A stretch of DNA of 64,000 nt. It comes from Diphasiastrum complanatum. Taxonomy: Eukaryota; Streptophyta; Lycopodiopsida; Lycopodiales; Lycopodiaceae. The position numbers were made by a program, and so were the translations under genes. Each line of letters begins with the position of its first letter. Within the stretch, counting starts at the first letter, position 1. Of the stretch, positions 21,427-32,901 are shown piece after piece. The notes beneath the pieces were generated by a model that was not told where the DNA came from, did not search any database, and saw nothing but the letters and a program-made list of their open reading frames with translations. The DNA lies in contig CM055098.1 in NCBI GenBank assembly GCA_029204225.1, forward strand, positions 52,412,728 through 52,476,727. The letters run 5' to 3'.

Positions 21427-24108
21427 TTGCTACTTACTAAGTATCAAGATTGTTTTGCATGGACTTATCAAGATTTGAAGGGTATTTCGACATCAGTCAT
21501 TGAACATACCATACCTTTAGTACCTGATGTAGTACCAAAGGTTACAAAGTTCTATCGCTGTAATCCTAATGTGACAGATCTGATAAAGAAACAACTTCAG
21601 AAATTGCTTGATGCCGATTTCATTTATAAGATCGAGCATACCGAATGGATTTCACCGATTGTCATTGTTCCTAAGAAAAATGGAAAATTGCGAATCTGTG
21701 TGAATCTCAAAGCATTGAATAAAGTGACACGGAAGGATCACTTTCTGTTACCTTTTACTGAAAGCATTTTGGATTGCCTTGCTGAAGCGGAAGCTTATAG
21801 TTTCTTGGATGGATTTAGTGGTTACACCCGGTTAAGATTGCATATGCCGATCGCCACAAAACTGCTTTTGCAACAGAATGGGACACCTATGCTTACAAAG
21901 TCATGTCGTTTGGACTCTATAATGCACCAAGTTCATTCCAAAGAGTAATGCAATTTGCCTTTAAAAATTATCTGCAAGAATTTCTTGAAATTTACTTGGA
22001 CGACTTGGGAGTTCATAGTACAGATATAGACCACCTGGATCGATTGGAGAAAGTCTTTGAAAATGCCGCAAATATCAAATTTCTCTAAATCCAGAAAAAT
22101 GCCAGATATGGTTTTCTCACGGAGTGGTGCTTGGACATGTGATATCAAAAAATGGTATTGCCACCGATTACTCTAAGATCAAAGTTATTGTGAAATTGCC
22201 ACCGCCAGCAACAATTCGAGGAGTTTATGTGTTTATGGATCATGCGAACTACTATCGAATTTTTATTATCTTCTTTGCGGATTTAGCACGACCTATATAC
22301 AAATTAAGTATTGTTCCTAGGCGGTAAGAAGCCTTTGAAAAGCTAAAAACAGCATTATCTTCAGCACCAATACTGCGTTCTCCAGATTGGACATTCGAGT
22401 TTCATGTTCATACGGACGCCTCAAAATACGCCATTGGATCAGTTTTGACGCAGCCAGGTGACTATAAGAAAGATTATCCTATACGATTTGCAAATAGACA
22501 GCTTACAGATCCAGAGAAGAATTATTCAACAACAGAACGTGAAGCACTAGCCATGATTTTTTTTGTTTGGAAATTTTGTCACTATCTCATATAAACGCAC
22601 TTTGCATTTTATACGGATCATCAACCGTTACTTTACTTGGTAAATAAGACGTGTAATACTGGACGTATTGCAAGATGGTTATTATTATTGACTGAATTTG
22701 ACTTTCGAATTGTGGTCAGAAAGGGGAAGCAACGTTATCTAGCCGATCATATTTAACGAATTGAATCCGCACCAGTTAATATTGAAGTGGATGATGAACT
22801 GCCAGATGTTGCGTTCTTCTATGTTGAAGCAGTACTTGAGTGGGCGGCAGATATTGTTGAGTACCTGATGCTAGGACAACCGAATGAATCTTTGACAAAA
22901 GTACAGAAAAGACAGTTGATTCATAAAGCTCAACCTTATCAATTAATTGCAGGACAATTGTATCGTCGTGGATCAGATAATATTTTACGAAGATGTGTTT
23001 TACCGCATGAAGTACCAGATCTAATCATGTTTTCACATGATGGCATGGGTGGAGGACACTTCTCTACAGATGTTACTATTTGCAAACTTTTGCAATCCGG
23101 TTGTTGGTGGCCTACGCTTCATAAGGACACGAAAAATTTTATTCAGACATGTGATGTCTGCCAGCGAGCACGATGGCCTACTCGACAGAATTATGAACCC
23201 TTACATCCAGTTTTATCGCAAGCACCGTTTGAAAAATGGGGACTGGATTATGTTGGTCCTATTCATCCCGCTGCTCAAGGATCTCAGGCCTGATACATTA
23301 TCGTCGCAACTGATTATATGACCAAGTAAGTTGAAGCCAAAGCTGTCAAAGTAGCTGATGCGAAATCTACAACTAAATTTCTATATGAAAATATTATAGT
23401 TAGATTTGGATGTCTGATCGAAATTGTCAGTGATCGGGGTACACACTTTGTTAATCAAACAATAAAGTGTTTACTGGAAGATTTTTTTGTTATATACAGA
23501 TTTAGTACTCCCTATTATCCCAGAGGGAATGGCCAAGCTGAATCTTCCAATAAGATTCTCTACACCATTATGACAAAGACAGTTGAAGCAAGTCGTTCTG
23601 ATTGGGAACATAAACTATATGCAGCATTATGAGCATTCAGAACCGCTTACAAAAATAGTACAAACCAAACACCTTTTCAACTGGTTTATGGTCAAGATGT
23701 TGTTATGCCAATCGAATTTTTAATCTCATCTTTACGCATAGCAGCAACGGAACGATTAAATGATGATCAGTCTTTACAACTTCGCCACGATGCGTTGCAC
23801 AAATTATGTGAAATTCGATTGATGGCAGTTCATGCCTTAGCAGCAGAGAAAGCCCGCCGCAAGGCATGGCACGATCGGCGGTTGCATAAGAAAGATCTGG
23901 AAGCAGGAGATCTTGCATTGATGTACAAAACCAAGCTAATCAAGGGTAATTGAAGTTTACTGGGGAAGGCCCGTATAAAGTGAAGGAAATCTTGAACTAT
24001 GGCGCAGTAATTCTTGAGCACTTAGATGGGAAACGATTTGATACTCCGGTAAATGACAGCCGATTACGCAAGTTTCGACAGCCTACTCCGCCAGTTCAGC
24101 AAGCCTGA
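21427..24108 (+). pseudogene. pol: Reverse transcriptase, RNase H and integrase part of pol, broken
   Basis: RT begins KYQDCFAW, then WISPIVIVPKKNGKLRICVN and SFLDGFSGY; a frameshift near 21,845 precedes MSFGLYNAPSSFQRVM and the catalytic YLDD (about 21,994). RNase H shows HTDASKYAIGSVL, TTEREALAMI and YTDHQPL. Integrase shows the His/Cys zinc-binding region ending CDVCQR, then the core Asp in LDYVGPI, Asp in SDRGTHF and Glu in GNGQAE, then a C-terminal GPYKV segment ending at 24,108. Stops near 22,324, 22,591, 22,754, 23,291, 23,327 and 23,629 and a frameshift near 23,950 inactivate it; most are C-to-T- or G-to-A-compatible. The three integrase catalytic residues are kept. Confidence 0.93.
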
Positions 24109-24931
24109 TCTCAATATATATTTTTTTCATTTTATTTGTTTTCAATTTTTTATTTTCAGTATTTAATTTGCTGACTTTTTTTGGAAAAAGACAGTTAAAA
24201 AAAAAAGGAAGAAAAAAAAAAAAGAAAAGACTGATGAGCAAAAGTCAAGAAGTCATCAACATAAGGAAACGGAAGCATAGTATTTTTATGGAAAATGACT
24301 TAGAAAACCACTGTTTTTGGCCGATTTGGCCAATACATTATCAAAAACCTTCGCTGAGCTCTCAGACTGTACATCCATCCTTGTTTTATCTAAATTGAGG
24401 TGGGCGAAGGTTTCTGACAAGAGAAAATTCAATTCTTGAGTCAGGCGAATGTTCATTGTATGCCATTTTGGGAACCTTCGCCGAGCATCATAACGTCATT
24501 ATGAACCTTCGCCGACCTGTTAGATGATCTTAAAATGTCAAAATTAGGTTGTCCACAGGTTCAGATTGTGGAAAAAAGCATTTATGACAGTACTTGGGCG
24601 AAGGACCCTCCTGGGCGAAGGTTTATCATTCGCCAGCCCTAGAAAACGTTCGCCTGATAGATTTTGATCTCTAGAAACCTTCGCCGAGATTTTTATAGCC
24701 TATTTTTACAGTACTGTACATGCCTGCAAATTTCTGTTCAGAACTGATCAGCCCAACTACTATTCAGTGTAATGGACCCACCAAATTCACCTATAAGTTG
24801 GCTGAATTCGATTCATTCCTCACTTGTGCTAGCGAAGCTCTTGCGAATTTTTCTTGCGACCAAAGTCTTCCAGACTTCTTACATTGCCTTCTGATACATT
24901 CTCACGCGGTTATAATTCCTTTCTGATCATC
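24109..24931 (+). other. Spacer between integrase and ORF3, rich in CCTTCGCC motifs
   Basis: Non-coding. It begins with T- and A-rich runs, then carries about nine CCTTCGCC-type motifs: direct copies near 24,348 (variant), 24,475, 24,505 and 24,678; inverted copies near 24,402, 24,597 and 24,614; partial ones near 24,629 and 24,648. This is the same motif family as in the leader, so it flanks gag-pol on both sides. Confidence 0.8.
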
Positions 24932-25824
24932 ATGTCTTCTAACGATATTTCCCAGTCTACGCGCTATACTATCCATCGTGATGTCCCATCTGCAACGGAC
25001 ATCATGATTCTTCCTAGCACAAGCATGGTCACTTAGTGGATGACCCTTGCGGAGCCTCTACTTACTGCAATGGGTATTCATGAGAGAGCCTTTTCGGGAC
25101 GCATCAATATGAATTTCATCACTCTTGCCTTCAGTACGTGGAAGGAAGAGAAGTCCAAGTTTTACATCACCTTCCAAGGAGCCACACACAAGGTGCGCGT
25201 CACTGAGGCCGCATTTGCAGCTATAGGAATCTCATCTGGTACGCACGCCTCACCCAATCACAAGCACGCCAAACAGGCCATCAAGCCATACATTGACCTC
25301 ACCAACGATCTGCATTGGACTAATGATGGTTACCTTCTGGAAGCCATCACTGAGCCTTCCATCCACGTCGCTGCCCAATTGTTGAATCATTTCCTGATGG
25401 TTGGCAACCTCAGGAAAGACCGCATCACATCTCAAATCCTTCAGAAGATAGTAGAGTCCCACATCAAGTTGGCCAAAGCCCCTCTTGAACCATATAGCTG
25501 GTTCAAGACTGTTTCTGGTGAGCTCAAGTGAGCTATTAAGGCCAATACAAAGCAGCAGTTCGCTGCTGGCTCTCTATTGTCCCTCTTAGCCGCTTCTCAC
25601 TTAGAAAACAGAATCCATGGCTTCCACCTGGATTCTGTGCTTGCGGTTTATGAAGAAGCACCAGCCGAGTCATCTCACCAGGCCCCAAGTTCTCATAGTC
25701 GTCGTCGTCCATGCAGCGAGATCGTAATTCCTGACTCACCTTCCGCGTCACGACGTCGTACTAGGCATACCTCGTCAGCTGCGCTTCCACCCCCTGCAGT
25801 TGTTCGCACTGAACTTCTCATTCT

Positions 25825-25829
25825 CCTCG
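25825..25829 (+). other. Target-site duplication, left copy
   Basis: CCTCG directly before the nested LTR, identical to 30,834-30,838 directly after it. Five bases is the usual size for plant LTR elements. Confidence 0.95.
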
Positions 25830-27047
25830 TGTTGTAAAGCTACCTTTACAAGCTTTACTTCCGGCGCCATCGGCGCCAGCTATGTCCCCGGCGCCAGCAG
25901 CGCCCCTGCTGCTCCCGGCGCCACTGTGACCAGAATCCAGCCGGCGCCAAGTTCCTATGGCTGAAAATCTTTGATCGGTTCTAGCGAAGTCCAGAGAGCT
26001 CAGATCGATGTGCAATCACCTCACACGATCTAGGCATGATTAAAGGAAGCCTGGGGATCAATAAAATCTAGAGAGAGAAAATGACTTTCTAGAAAGAGAA
26101 AATCCTAGAGAGAGAAAAACGTGCTTTACCAGCTTGGGTAGAGTGCTTGGTATGAGGGGGGGTGCCGAATCACACCAATACTATAGGGGAGTGCGGGTTG
26201 CGACTCAGGGCGAGCTCCAACCAAGTCTCAGCATCCCTTGCTGGAATGTTGTCATGGCTCTCGCCTTGGCATGCTAGCGCCCCGGAGACTAGGGTCGGTC
26301 ACACACTTGAAATGTAACCTTCTCAGATTTATCAATAAAGTGGGATTTTCCTCAAACTGACTCTGATTACCTTCTGGGTTTCAGTGTTCGGTAAAAGCGC
26401 CAGTTGTAAGGCCGCTTTCAAAATTTTTAATTTGGCACATAGCTGAGGGTCGTATCCCGGGACGCCAGCGGTATGCCGTCGGGACCATTCGGTCCGTGGC
26501 GCCAGCGGTATGCTGTCGGGACCATTTGGTCCAGGAACTGGTTGTTTCCATATCTGTCGCGGCTTGTGGTTCTGAGTGTTCCTTGCATGAACGTGAATGG
26601 GTTAAGCTCTTGGGGAACGGGCTCTAACCTGTCGGCTGAGTTGGATGGCTTGCTTGGGTGGATGTTACCTGTTTATGGCTGTCCAGTCTGGCGTGGCGCC
26701 AGGTTGGCTTCCAGCGCTCGTGACGAAGCTTTCAGTTGGTTAAGTCTGATGTAAGTCAGACCGCTTGCTTGGAATGGATGTTACTCGTTTGTAACGAAGC
26801 TTCGAGTTGGTTAAGTTTGATGTATGTCGGGCGGCTTGCTTGGAGGGAAGTCACCCACATCGGGACCCCCGATCTGGCATGGCGCCAGGTTGGATCTCAA
26901 TGTTGGTTTTCGGAACTTCATGTTGGTTAAGTCTGATCGTTGTTGGCGAGTTGGCTGCTTGTATGTCAAGTGGGTTTGGATGGCAAGAGTTGAAGGCTGG
27001 GAAGCTAAGTCGTGGTTCTCGGCTCCCTTTGGGATGCCTGCGCTACA
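25830..27047 (+). repeat. Left LTR of the nested element
   Basis: Begins TGTTGTAAAG and ends GCGCTACA. Near the start are five GGCGCC palindromes within about 90 bp (25,863-25,950). Inside are a 41-bp tandem duplication (about 26,461-26,542, GGTATGCCGTCGGGACCATT type) and an 80-bp one (about 26,718-26,870, GTTGGTTAAGT type). Open frames at 26,473-27,232 are composition effects repeated in the other LTR. Confidence 0.96.
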
Positions 27048-27049
27048 TG

Positions 27050-27061
27050 TGGTATCAAAGC
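27050..27061 (+). other. Primer-binding site of the nested element
   Basis: TGGTATCAAAGC, two bases after the LTR; one mismatch to the usual initiator tRNA-Met site. It gives the plus orientation of the element. Confidence 0.85.
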
Positions 27062-27136
27062 CGACTGGCCGGTCAGCTATGCGGATCTCACGGAAATGGC
27101 CACGGTTTGGGTTTCATCAAGACAACTGTTGTGCAA

Positions 27137-27525
27137 GGTGCTGCCCACAGTGTAAGCACGGGTGCGTCCACGGTCGGGGTGGTCGGCAGAACGGGGGACT
27201 TGATGAGTCAAAGTGCTGCCCTTGAGGTGTAAGCACGGTCAGTTCTCGCGGTTCGGGCCTGGCGCTGTCTGCACGTAGGACGGATGAGGCAAAGTGCTGC
27301 CTAGGGAAGTGAAAGCACGGTCTGTACCTTGTGGGGTGCGGGGCGACATATTCGAACTGTACGGGTTAACCATTGATACAGAGATGCTGCTCGAATTCGG
27401 GTGTAAAGCACGGGTGGTTAGCTGCCGGTGCGGGATAGCTGCCGATCGTTTAGCTATAAGGGCTATCGACCAAAAAGTGGTGGGGCGTGACTGAGGCAAT
27501 GTGCTGCTTAATGGTGAAAGCACGG
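27137..27525 (+). repeat. Five spaced hairpin units
   Basis: Each has TGCTGC, a loop of 10-16 bases, then AAGCACGG or AGCACGG, so TGCT pairs with AGCA: starts near 27,138, 27,213, 27,294, 27,384 and 27,502. Spacing grows from about 76 to 117 bp. They directly follow the PBS, the region where packaging signals lie in other LTR elements. Confidence 0.8.
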
Positions 27526-27800
27526 ATAGTTGGAGGGGTGTCCTATGTAGGCTGATTCCGTGATCGATTTGTATGGGCGCGGCCAGGCAAAGGTCCGTTG
27601 GCAGGACCATCTCAAAGGGGGACCTTGTCTTTGTTACTTGTTAGTAAACCTGCCTGAGTGTCTTACTTGTACGTATTCGTGGTGAGTCTTAGTACTCATG
27701 CTTTGCCTGGTTTGCATGATTGCTTGTGATACAAGGAGCTGATGGCTCGAGAAGGAACCTTTTCTTTTGAAGGCTGATACCATCAAACAAAGAGGACTAC

Positions 27801-28296
27801 AGAATCTGTGGGGCGGATTTGCAGTTCAAGTACTCACACGTGAACGACAACGAAACGACTCAATGTTTGCAAAGGATGGATGGCTAGCCTGTTTCTTAGG
27901 TTAGTTTCATTTGCGACAACGCCCACCAGACGCAAGCAGGAAGTCAAAAGTTGGAAAGGGCCATTTCAGGGGAGATCTTCTATGGAGCAGTTGGTCTTCA
28001 TTTTGGGACGGCCACCTTCGGAACTGAAACTCACTGAGCATGGGCGATATCCAGAATCTGTGCGGCGGATTTGCAGTTCAAGTACTCGCACGTGAACGAC
28101 AACGAAATGACTCAATGTTTGCAAAGGATGGATGGCTAGCCTGTTTCTTGGGTTAGTTTCATTTGCGACAACGCCCACCAGACGCAAGCAGGAAGTCGAA
28201 AGTTGGAAAGGGTAATTTCAGGGGAGATCTTCTATAGCAGTTGGTCTTCATTACCTTCGGAACTGAAACTCACTGAGCATGGGTGATATCCAGTAT
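27801..28296 (+). repeat. Tandem duplication, period 252 bp
   Basis: 27,801-28,052 and 28,053-28,296 are nearly identical, both starting AGAATCTGTGNGGCGGATTT and containing CAACGCCCACCAGACGCAAG; the second copy lacks a few bases near 28,245. Confidence 0.93.
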
Positions 28297-28679
28297 CAGT
28301 TGGGTTTTTCCTCAAAAGGAGAAAAGACTAGGATCCTCTTCAGAGATTGGCAACAAGTTGGATCGAGCCATAATCCTAGCAGATGGGAAGCAAAGTGTTG
28401 GAAAGGCTTTTTGTCCGAAGAACTCTACTCTAAGTCCGATCAGCTGATTTATTAAGTGGAGGGGAACTATCACACACACCTCTCTCTTGGGGCAAATTTT
28501 AGATGAAAGTTGATCAAAATGGGGGCAAATTCAAGGTGACCTAGCCATACTCACACGAGGAGACTGGCGAACTTTGGACCTAATAAGTTGACAAGTTTTT
28601 GTTGTGGAAAGGAAAGTTTGTTATAGGCTTTCTCTGGACCAGCAATGATGAGGAAACATATGAGTACGCTGGCTTGTGT

Positions 28680-29050
28680 TACGTGTAAGGCAGCTGATCA
28701 ATGAAGGAACTGTGAAAGTTGAGTCTTGCATGAGAGACTTGGTATTTCGAACGGACGCTAAGGGACAGTTCGCGTTGAGATCGGATTAGTGCAAACTCTG
28801 GGTGCATGTTTCTGATTCAAAGAGAGCTACTTGAAGCCAAGCTCGATGTACACTTCTTGTTTTGACTGTGAGGCAACTAACCAGTGATGGAATTGTGAAA
28901 GTCAAGTTTTGCGCGACGGACATGGTGCTTCAAACAAATGCGAAGAGATAGTTCGGATGCGGATCAAACTGGTGCGACCCTTTGGCTTTCCACGAGGTCA
29001 ATGGTTACATTTGGGCTGATTCAAAGAGCTACTTCAAGCTAAGTGAGAGG
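28680..29050 (+). repeat. Diverged tandem duplication, period about 185 bp
   Basis: Two copies with shared landmarks: GTGAAAGTTGAGT or GTGAAAGTCAAGT, then GACAGTTCG or GATAGTTCG, then GATTCAAAGAG(A)GCTACTT. From 29,050 to 29,612 I see only unique non-coding sequence. Confidence 0.7.
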
Positions 29051-29612
29051 TGCATTGCGGAGTACTCAATCTTTGCCTACCTTAAAGAGCCAAGATGGAA
29101 AAGTATCAAGATCAGGCTTGGACAAGGAGAGAAATCAAGGTGCAGAAGCAACAAGGCACGGAGTGGACCATAAAGTGGGCAATCAAACGATAAATCCTTC
29201 GGCTCAGGGAGCCTTGATACCTGTGCGGAACTGAACAAATCTGGAGCTCAGGGAGCTCAACACAAAGTGCATCAAGGACAAATCAGGAGCTCAAAGGAGT
29301 TCCAAAGTCGAAAGTCAGAAGCGACAGGGGCGAACATTTCAAAGAAAGGCCTCTGTCACCAGTTAATAAGGTTCTCGGGTTTTACGAAAGCGATATCAAA
29401 TCTACGCTTTTCCCAGACAAAGATATATTTTCAAGTTATGTAATTTTTCAGTACAAAGAGCTGAGCCTCCGACTTGTGGTGTGCCAGCTTCAATGTTAAT
29501 AAAAAGTGGCCAGTAAATTGAGTACTGTGCCAAGTAGCTTAAATGTATAGTTATTTTAATTGGGAGACACCTTTACTTTAATCTGACATCTGATGAGGAC
29601 ATCAGATTTTAT

Positions 29613-29626
29613 AAAGGTGGGGTGGA
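29613..29626 (+). other. Polypurine tract of the nested element
   Basis: AAAGGTGGGGTGGA immediately before the right LTR, the position and composition expected of a plus-strand primer. Confidence 0.85.
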
Positions 29627-30833
29627 TGTTGTAAAGCTACCTTTACAAGCTTTACTTCCGGCGCCATCGGCGCCAGCTATGTCCCCGGCGCCAGCAGTGC
29701 CCCTGCTGCTCCCGGCGCCACTGTGACCAGAATCCAGCCGGCGCCAAGTTCCTATGGCTGAAAATCTTTGATCGGTTCTAGCGAAGTCCAGAGAGCTCAG
29801 ATCGATGTGCAATCACCTCACACGATCTAGGCATGATTAAAGGAAGCCTGGGGATCAATAAAATCTAGAGAGAGAAAATGACTTTCTAGAAAGAGAAAAT
29901 CCTAGAGAGAGAAAAACATGCTTTACCAGCTTGGGTAGAGTGCTTGGTATGAGGGGGGGTGCCGAATCACACCAATACTATAGGGGAGTGCGGGTTGCGA
30001 CTCAGGGCGAGCTCCAACCAAGTCTCAGCCTCCCTTGCTGGAATGTTGTCATGGCTCTCGCCTTGGCATGCTAGCGCCCCGGAGACTAGGGTCGGTCACA
30101 CACTTGAATGTAATTTATCAATAAAGTGGGATTTTCCTCAAACTGACTCTGATTACCTTCTGGGTTTCAGTGTTCGGTAAAAGCGCCAGTTGTAAGGCCG
30201 CTTTCAAAATTTTTAATTTGACACATAGCTGAGGGTCGTATCCCGGGATGCCAGCGGTATGCCGTCGGGACCATTCGGTCCGTGGCGCCAGCGGTATGCT
30301 GTCGGGACCATTTGGTCCAGGAACTGGTTGTTTCCATATCTGTCGCGGCTTGTGGTTCTGAGTGTTCCTTGCATGAACGTGAATGGGTTAAGCTCTTGGG
30401 GAACGGGCTCTAACCTGTCGGCTGAGTTGGATGGCTTGCTTGGGTGGATGTTACCTGTTTATGGCTGTCCAGTCTGGCGTGGCGCCAGGTTGGCTTCCAG
30501 CGCTCGTGACGAAGCTTTCAGTTGGTTAAGTCTGATGTAAGTCAGACCGCTTGCTTGGAATGGATGTTACTCGTTTGTAACGAAGCTTCGAGTTGGTTAA
30601 GTTTGATGTATGTCGGGCGGCTTGCTTGGAGGGAAGTCACCCACATCGGGACCCCCGATCTGGCATGGCGCCAGGTTGGATCTCAATGTTGGTTTTCGGA
30701 ACTTCATGTTGGTTAAGTCTGATCGTTGTTGGCGAGTTGGCTGCTTGTATGTCAAGTGGGTTTGGATGGCAAGAGTTGAAGGCTGGGAAGCTAAGTCGTG
30801 GTTCCCGGCTCCCTTTGGGATGCCTGCGCTACA
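29627..30833 (+). repeat. Right LTR of the nested element
   Basis: Same sequence as the left LTR except for about six or seven substitutions, mostly C/T or G/A and several at CG sites, and an 11-bp deletion near 30,110. It is followed by the target duplication CCTCG at 30,834-30,838. The long open frame beginning at 30,610 starts inside this LTR and reads into ORF3 by chance. Confidence 0.96.
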
Positions 30834-32823
30834 CCTCGCCTCTGATGCTTCCCTCGCCTCTGCTCCCATACAAGGACAGTCTATGACCATTGGGCCTACC
30901 ATTCCCATCACAGCTGCCCAGGCCGCCTCACCCCCGCACAACGAAGCAACCTCACCCAACACACAGTTCTTCATGGATATGTTCTATGATTCCGACCCCC
31001 TTGGGGCCACCGAAATCTTTGAAATGCCTCAGAGCCCAGCACCCTTTGAACCCCAATCCCCTGCAAGAGGATTCGGGCATATCCATGAAGCTATTGTTGG
31101 TGTCGAAGATGCCAGTCAGCAACCACCCACACAAGGTAGCCCAACCACACTTCGGGTCGACACAACTGTCAAGTCACCAAAGCAGTTCGACGCCACGATG
31201 CCTGAAGGGTTTGAAGACGAGGATATTTTTGAAGAAGAAGAGACTTTGGCACCTATTCCATGCCTACCACGGACAGTACCATCAGGGTCTCTTGCTGCTA
31301 CCACCTCCATGACTGTCGATTCTGGTAATGCTCTTGGGTTAGTTTCAAGCCTTGGGCAAGTGATCCAGTCTATGCTAGATAAAAAAAGGAAATGGAGTAG
31401 CGGATCTCTGTTTTAGGATCTGAAAACACTCTTATCAACCAAAAAATTGTCCAACTGGATTGAGAGGTGAAGATAGCCAAGCAACATGAAGAAAAGACTG
31501 AAAATGAAAAGACATTGGCCCAGCAACAAGCTGATCGCTTGGAAACCTACATCAGCTCCCTGCAAAATGCCCTGACAACCGCATAGTATCAGGTAGATAA
31601 GGCAGTGCAAGAAGCCAAGCAACAGGTGCAGCTGCTGAAGGGGCAATTACTAATGGCCAAACAAGATCGCACACGACTTCAAGGTGAATTGGATGCGACC
31701 ACCCTTGAGCGTGATGCGTATCTGCAAACACAAATACCCGATCATCCGGTCACACCGACAGATATTGCATATTTGTTCAAGAAAGTGGAAACATACAAAG
31801 TGGCCCTTCAGAAATTCAAAGGCCGCTTTGATAGGTTCAAAGGAGCAGCTTCAACCGAGTTGGAAAAGGCAAAAGAGACCATCAACGCCTATGAAAAAGC
31901 CGCCGCTCAAGTGTTGGAAGCCGGACCACAAATTCCCGTCCCGGTCATGCTGCAATTCTCCCCTTCGCGCCAAGAAGCTGTACAGATGGATACAGGGGTT
32001 GATTCGAGCATAGACCAAGGGGGAGCTCCAAATCTAGCAGATCAACCGCCAACTATACCGATAGTACAAGCGGGTCCATCCTCATCAAGGACAGGCCATT
32101 TATTCAGAAGGCCCATCAGCGTCGAGGACCAGATCCAGACTTTCTTAAAGCAGCATCCACATGAGTCCTAGCATGGTGGATGGGTTCTCAAATTTAAGAC
32201 CTCCGAGATCGAGGCCGGCAAAGAATTGGACAAAATACCTGCACTGGGAGAGCAGCCGGCATGGAGAATCACGGTTTTTGAGAAAACTCCGGAATCAATT
32301 AGGAGTTACGTCGCCAGCCCTCGCTAGTTGCGGGTAGATCCTTATTACATGCCCACGCCGTGAAGACAAAAATGGAAAGATTTGGGATTGGCTATGGATA
32401 AAATCATCATCCATACACCCAATTGGCCAATCATCCACCAGTCTTATAGTTGAAATATTTCAGTGGATTTCCACCGGGCCTTGCAGGCATATCAGAGAGA
32501 GTATGTCCACTCTCTGGATCCAACAGTTTGCAAAAGATCTAACTCTGTTGGCGTCAGTGGCAACCAAATGGGATGATTGCCTTCTACCCTGGCATTTGAT
32601 CCAAATCGATGGCCTCAGAGCAAATCAAAGATCAGTTGTCAATTGCTCAACTGTATTTTCGTGCGGCTATGATGGGAGGCTCTTGGGAATCCCGCTTCAC
32701 CTCATGGACAACTTCCAAGTGGATTGTCGGAGCCCACCGTTGTTTCCTGCCACATAATTTGGATTTCAATACTGCACGCCTTGACTTTATGCAGAAGGTG
32801 CAGTATCATTTAATTACGATTTG

Positions 32824-32901
32824 ACGCGAAGCCAATAAAAGTCCCCAATAACTGCATATTGCAAGTGTCGTGGGACCGCCACCAGTTTTGGTGAGGGATA
32901 C
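32824..32901 (+). other. Segment before the 3' LTR with a likely polypurine tract
   Basis: Short non-coding stretch after ORF3. Its last bases, TTGGTGAGGGATAC, are purine-rich and adjoin the 3' LTR; this is a weak but correctly placed polypurine tract. Confidence 0.5.

Larger units (their letters stand above)
25830..30833 (+). mobile_element. Young non-coding LTR element (LARD type) nested in ORF3
   Basis: Two LTRs of 1,218 and 1,207 bp, PBS, polypurine tract and a perfect 5-bp target duplication, but no gag or pol in the 2.6-kb interior. The LTRs differ at only about six or seven positions plus a small deletion (0.5-0.6 percent), so the insertion is far younger than its host. It must be moved by proteins of another element; orientation is the same as the host. 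The interior is made of hairpins and tandem duplications. Confidence 0.95.
24932..32823 (+). pseudogene. Extra ORF3 of the Tat/Athila-like element, split by a nested element
   Basis: Coding from ATG 24,932 to the 25,829 insertion point, resuming at 30,839 after the nested element and its target duplication; the frame continues exactly across the junction. About 960 codons in all. Parts: a globular N-terminal domain (FSGRINMNFITLAF, then an ITFQG and HKVRVTEAAFAAIG segment, ending with a LLNHFLMVGNL helix) resembling the plant-specific domain of Athila ORFs; a Ser/Pro/His-rich linker; an acidic stretch (EDEDIFEEEE); a long Gln/Lys/Glu coiled coil (31,470-31,900); a Pro-rich stretch; and a C-terminal region to about 32,823. 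Stops at 25,034, 25,529 and near 31,414, 31,464, 31,585, 32,169 and 32,323; most fit C-to-T. Position matches the env-like ORF of Athila elements, but I see no signal peptide or membrane segment. Confidence 0.75.

Noticed and set aside
21903-22327. Separate small genes inside pol
   Set aside because: They are pieces of the RT and RNase H frame separated by frameshifts and stops.
26473-27232. Paired frames of 93-141 codons in the left LTR
   Set aside because: They repeat at 30,259-30,886 because the LTRs are duplicates; no motif. The 268-codon frame at 30,610 starts in the LTR and enters ORF3 by chance.
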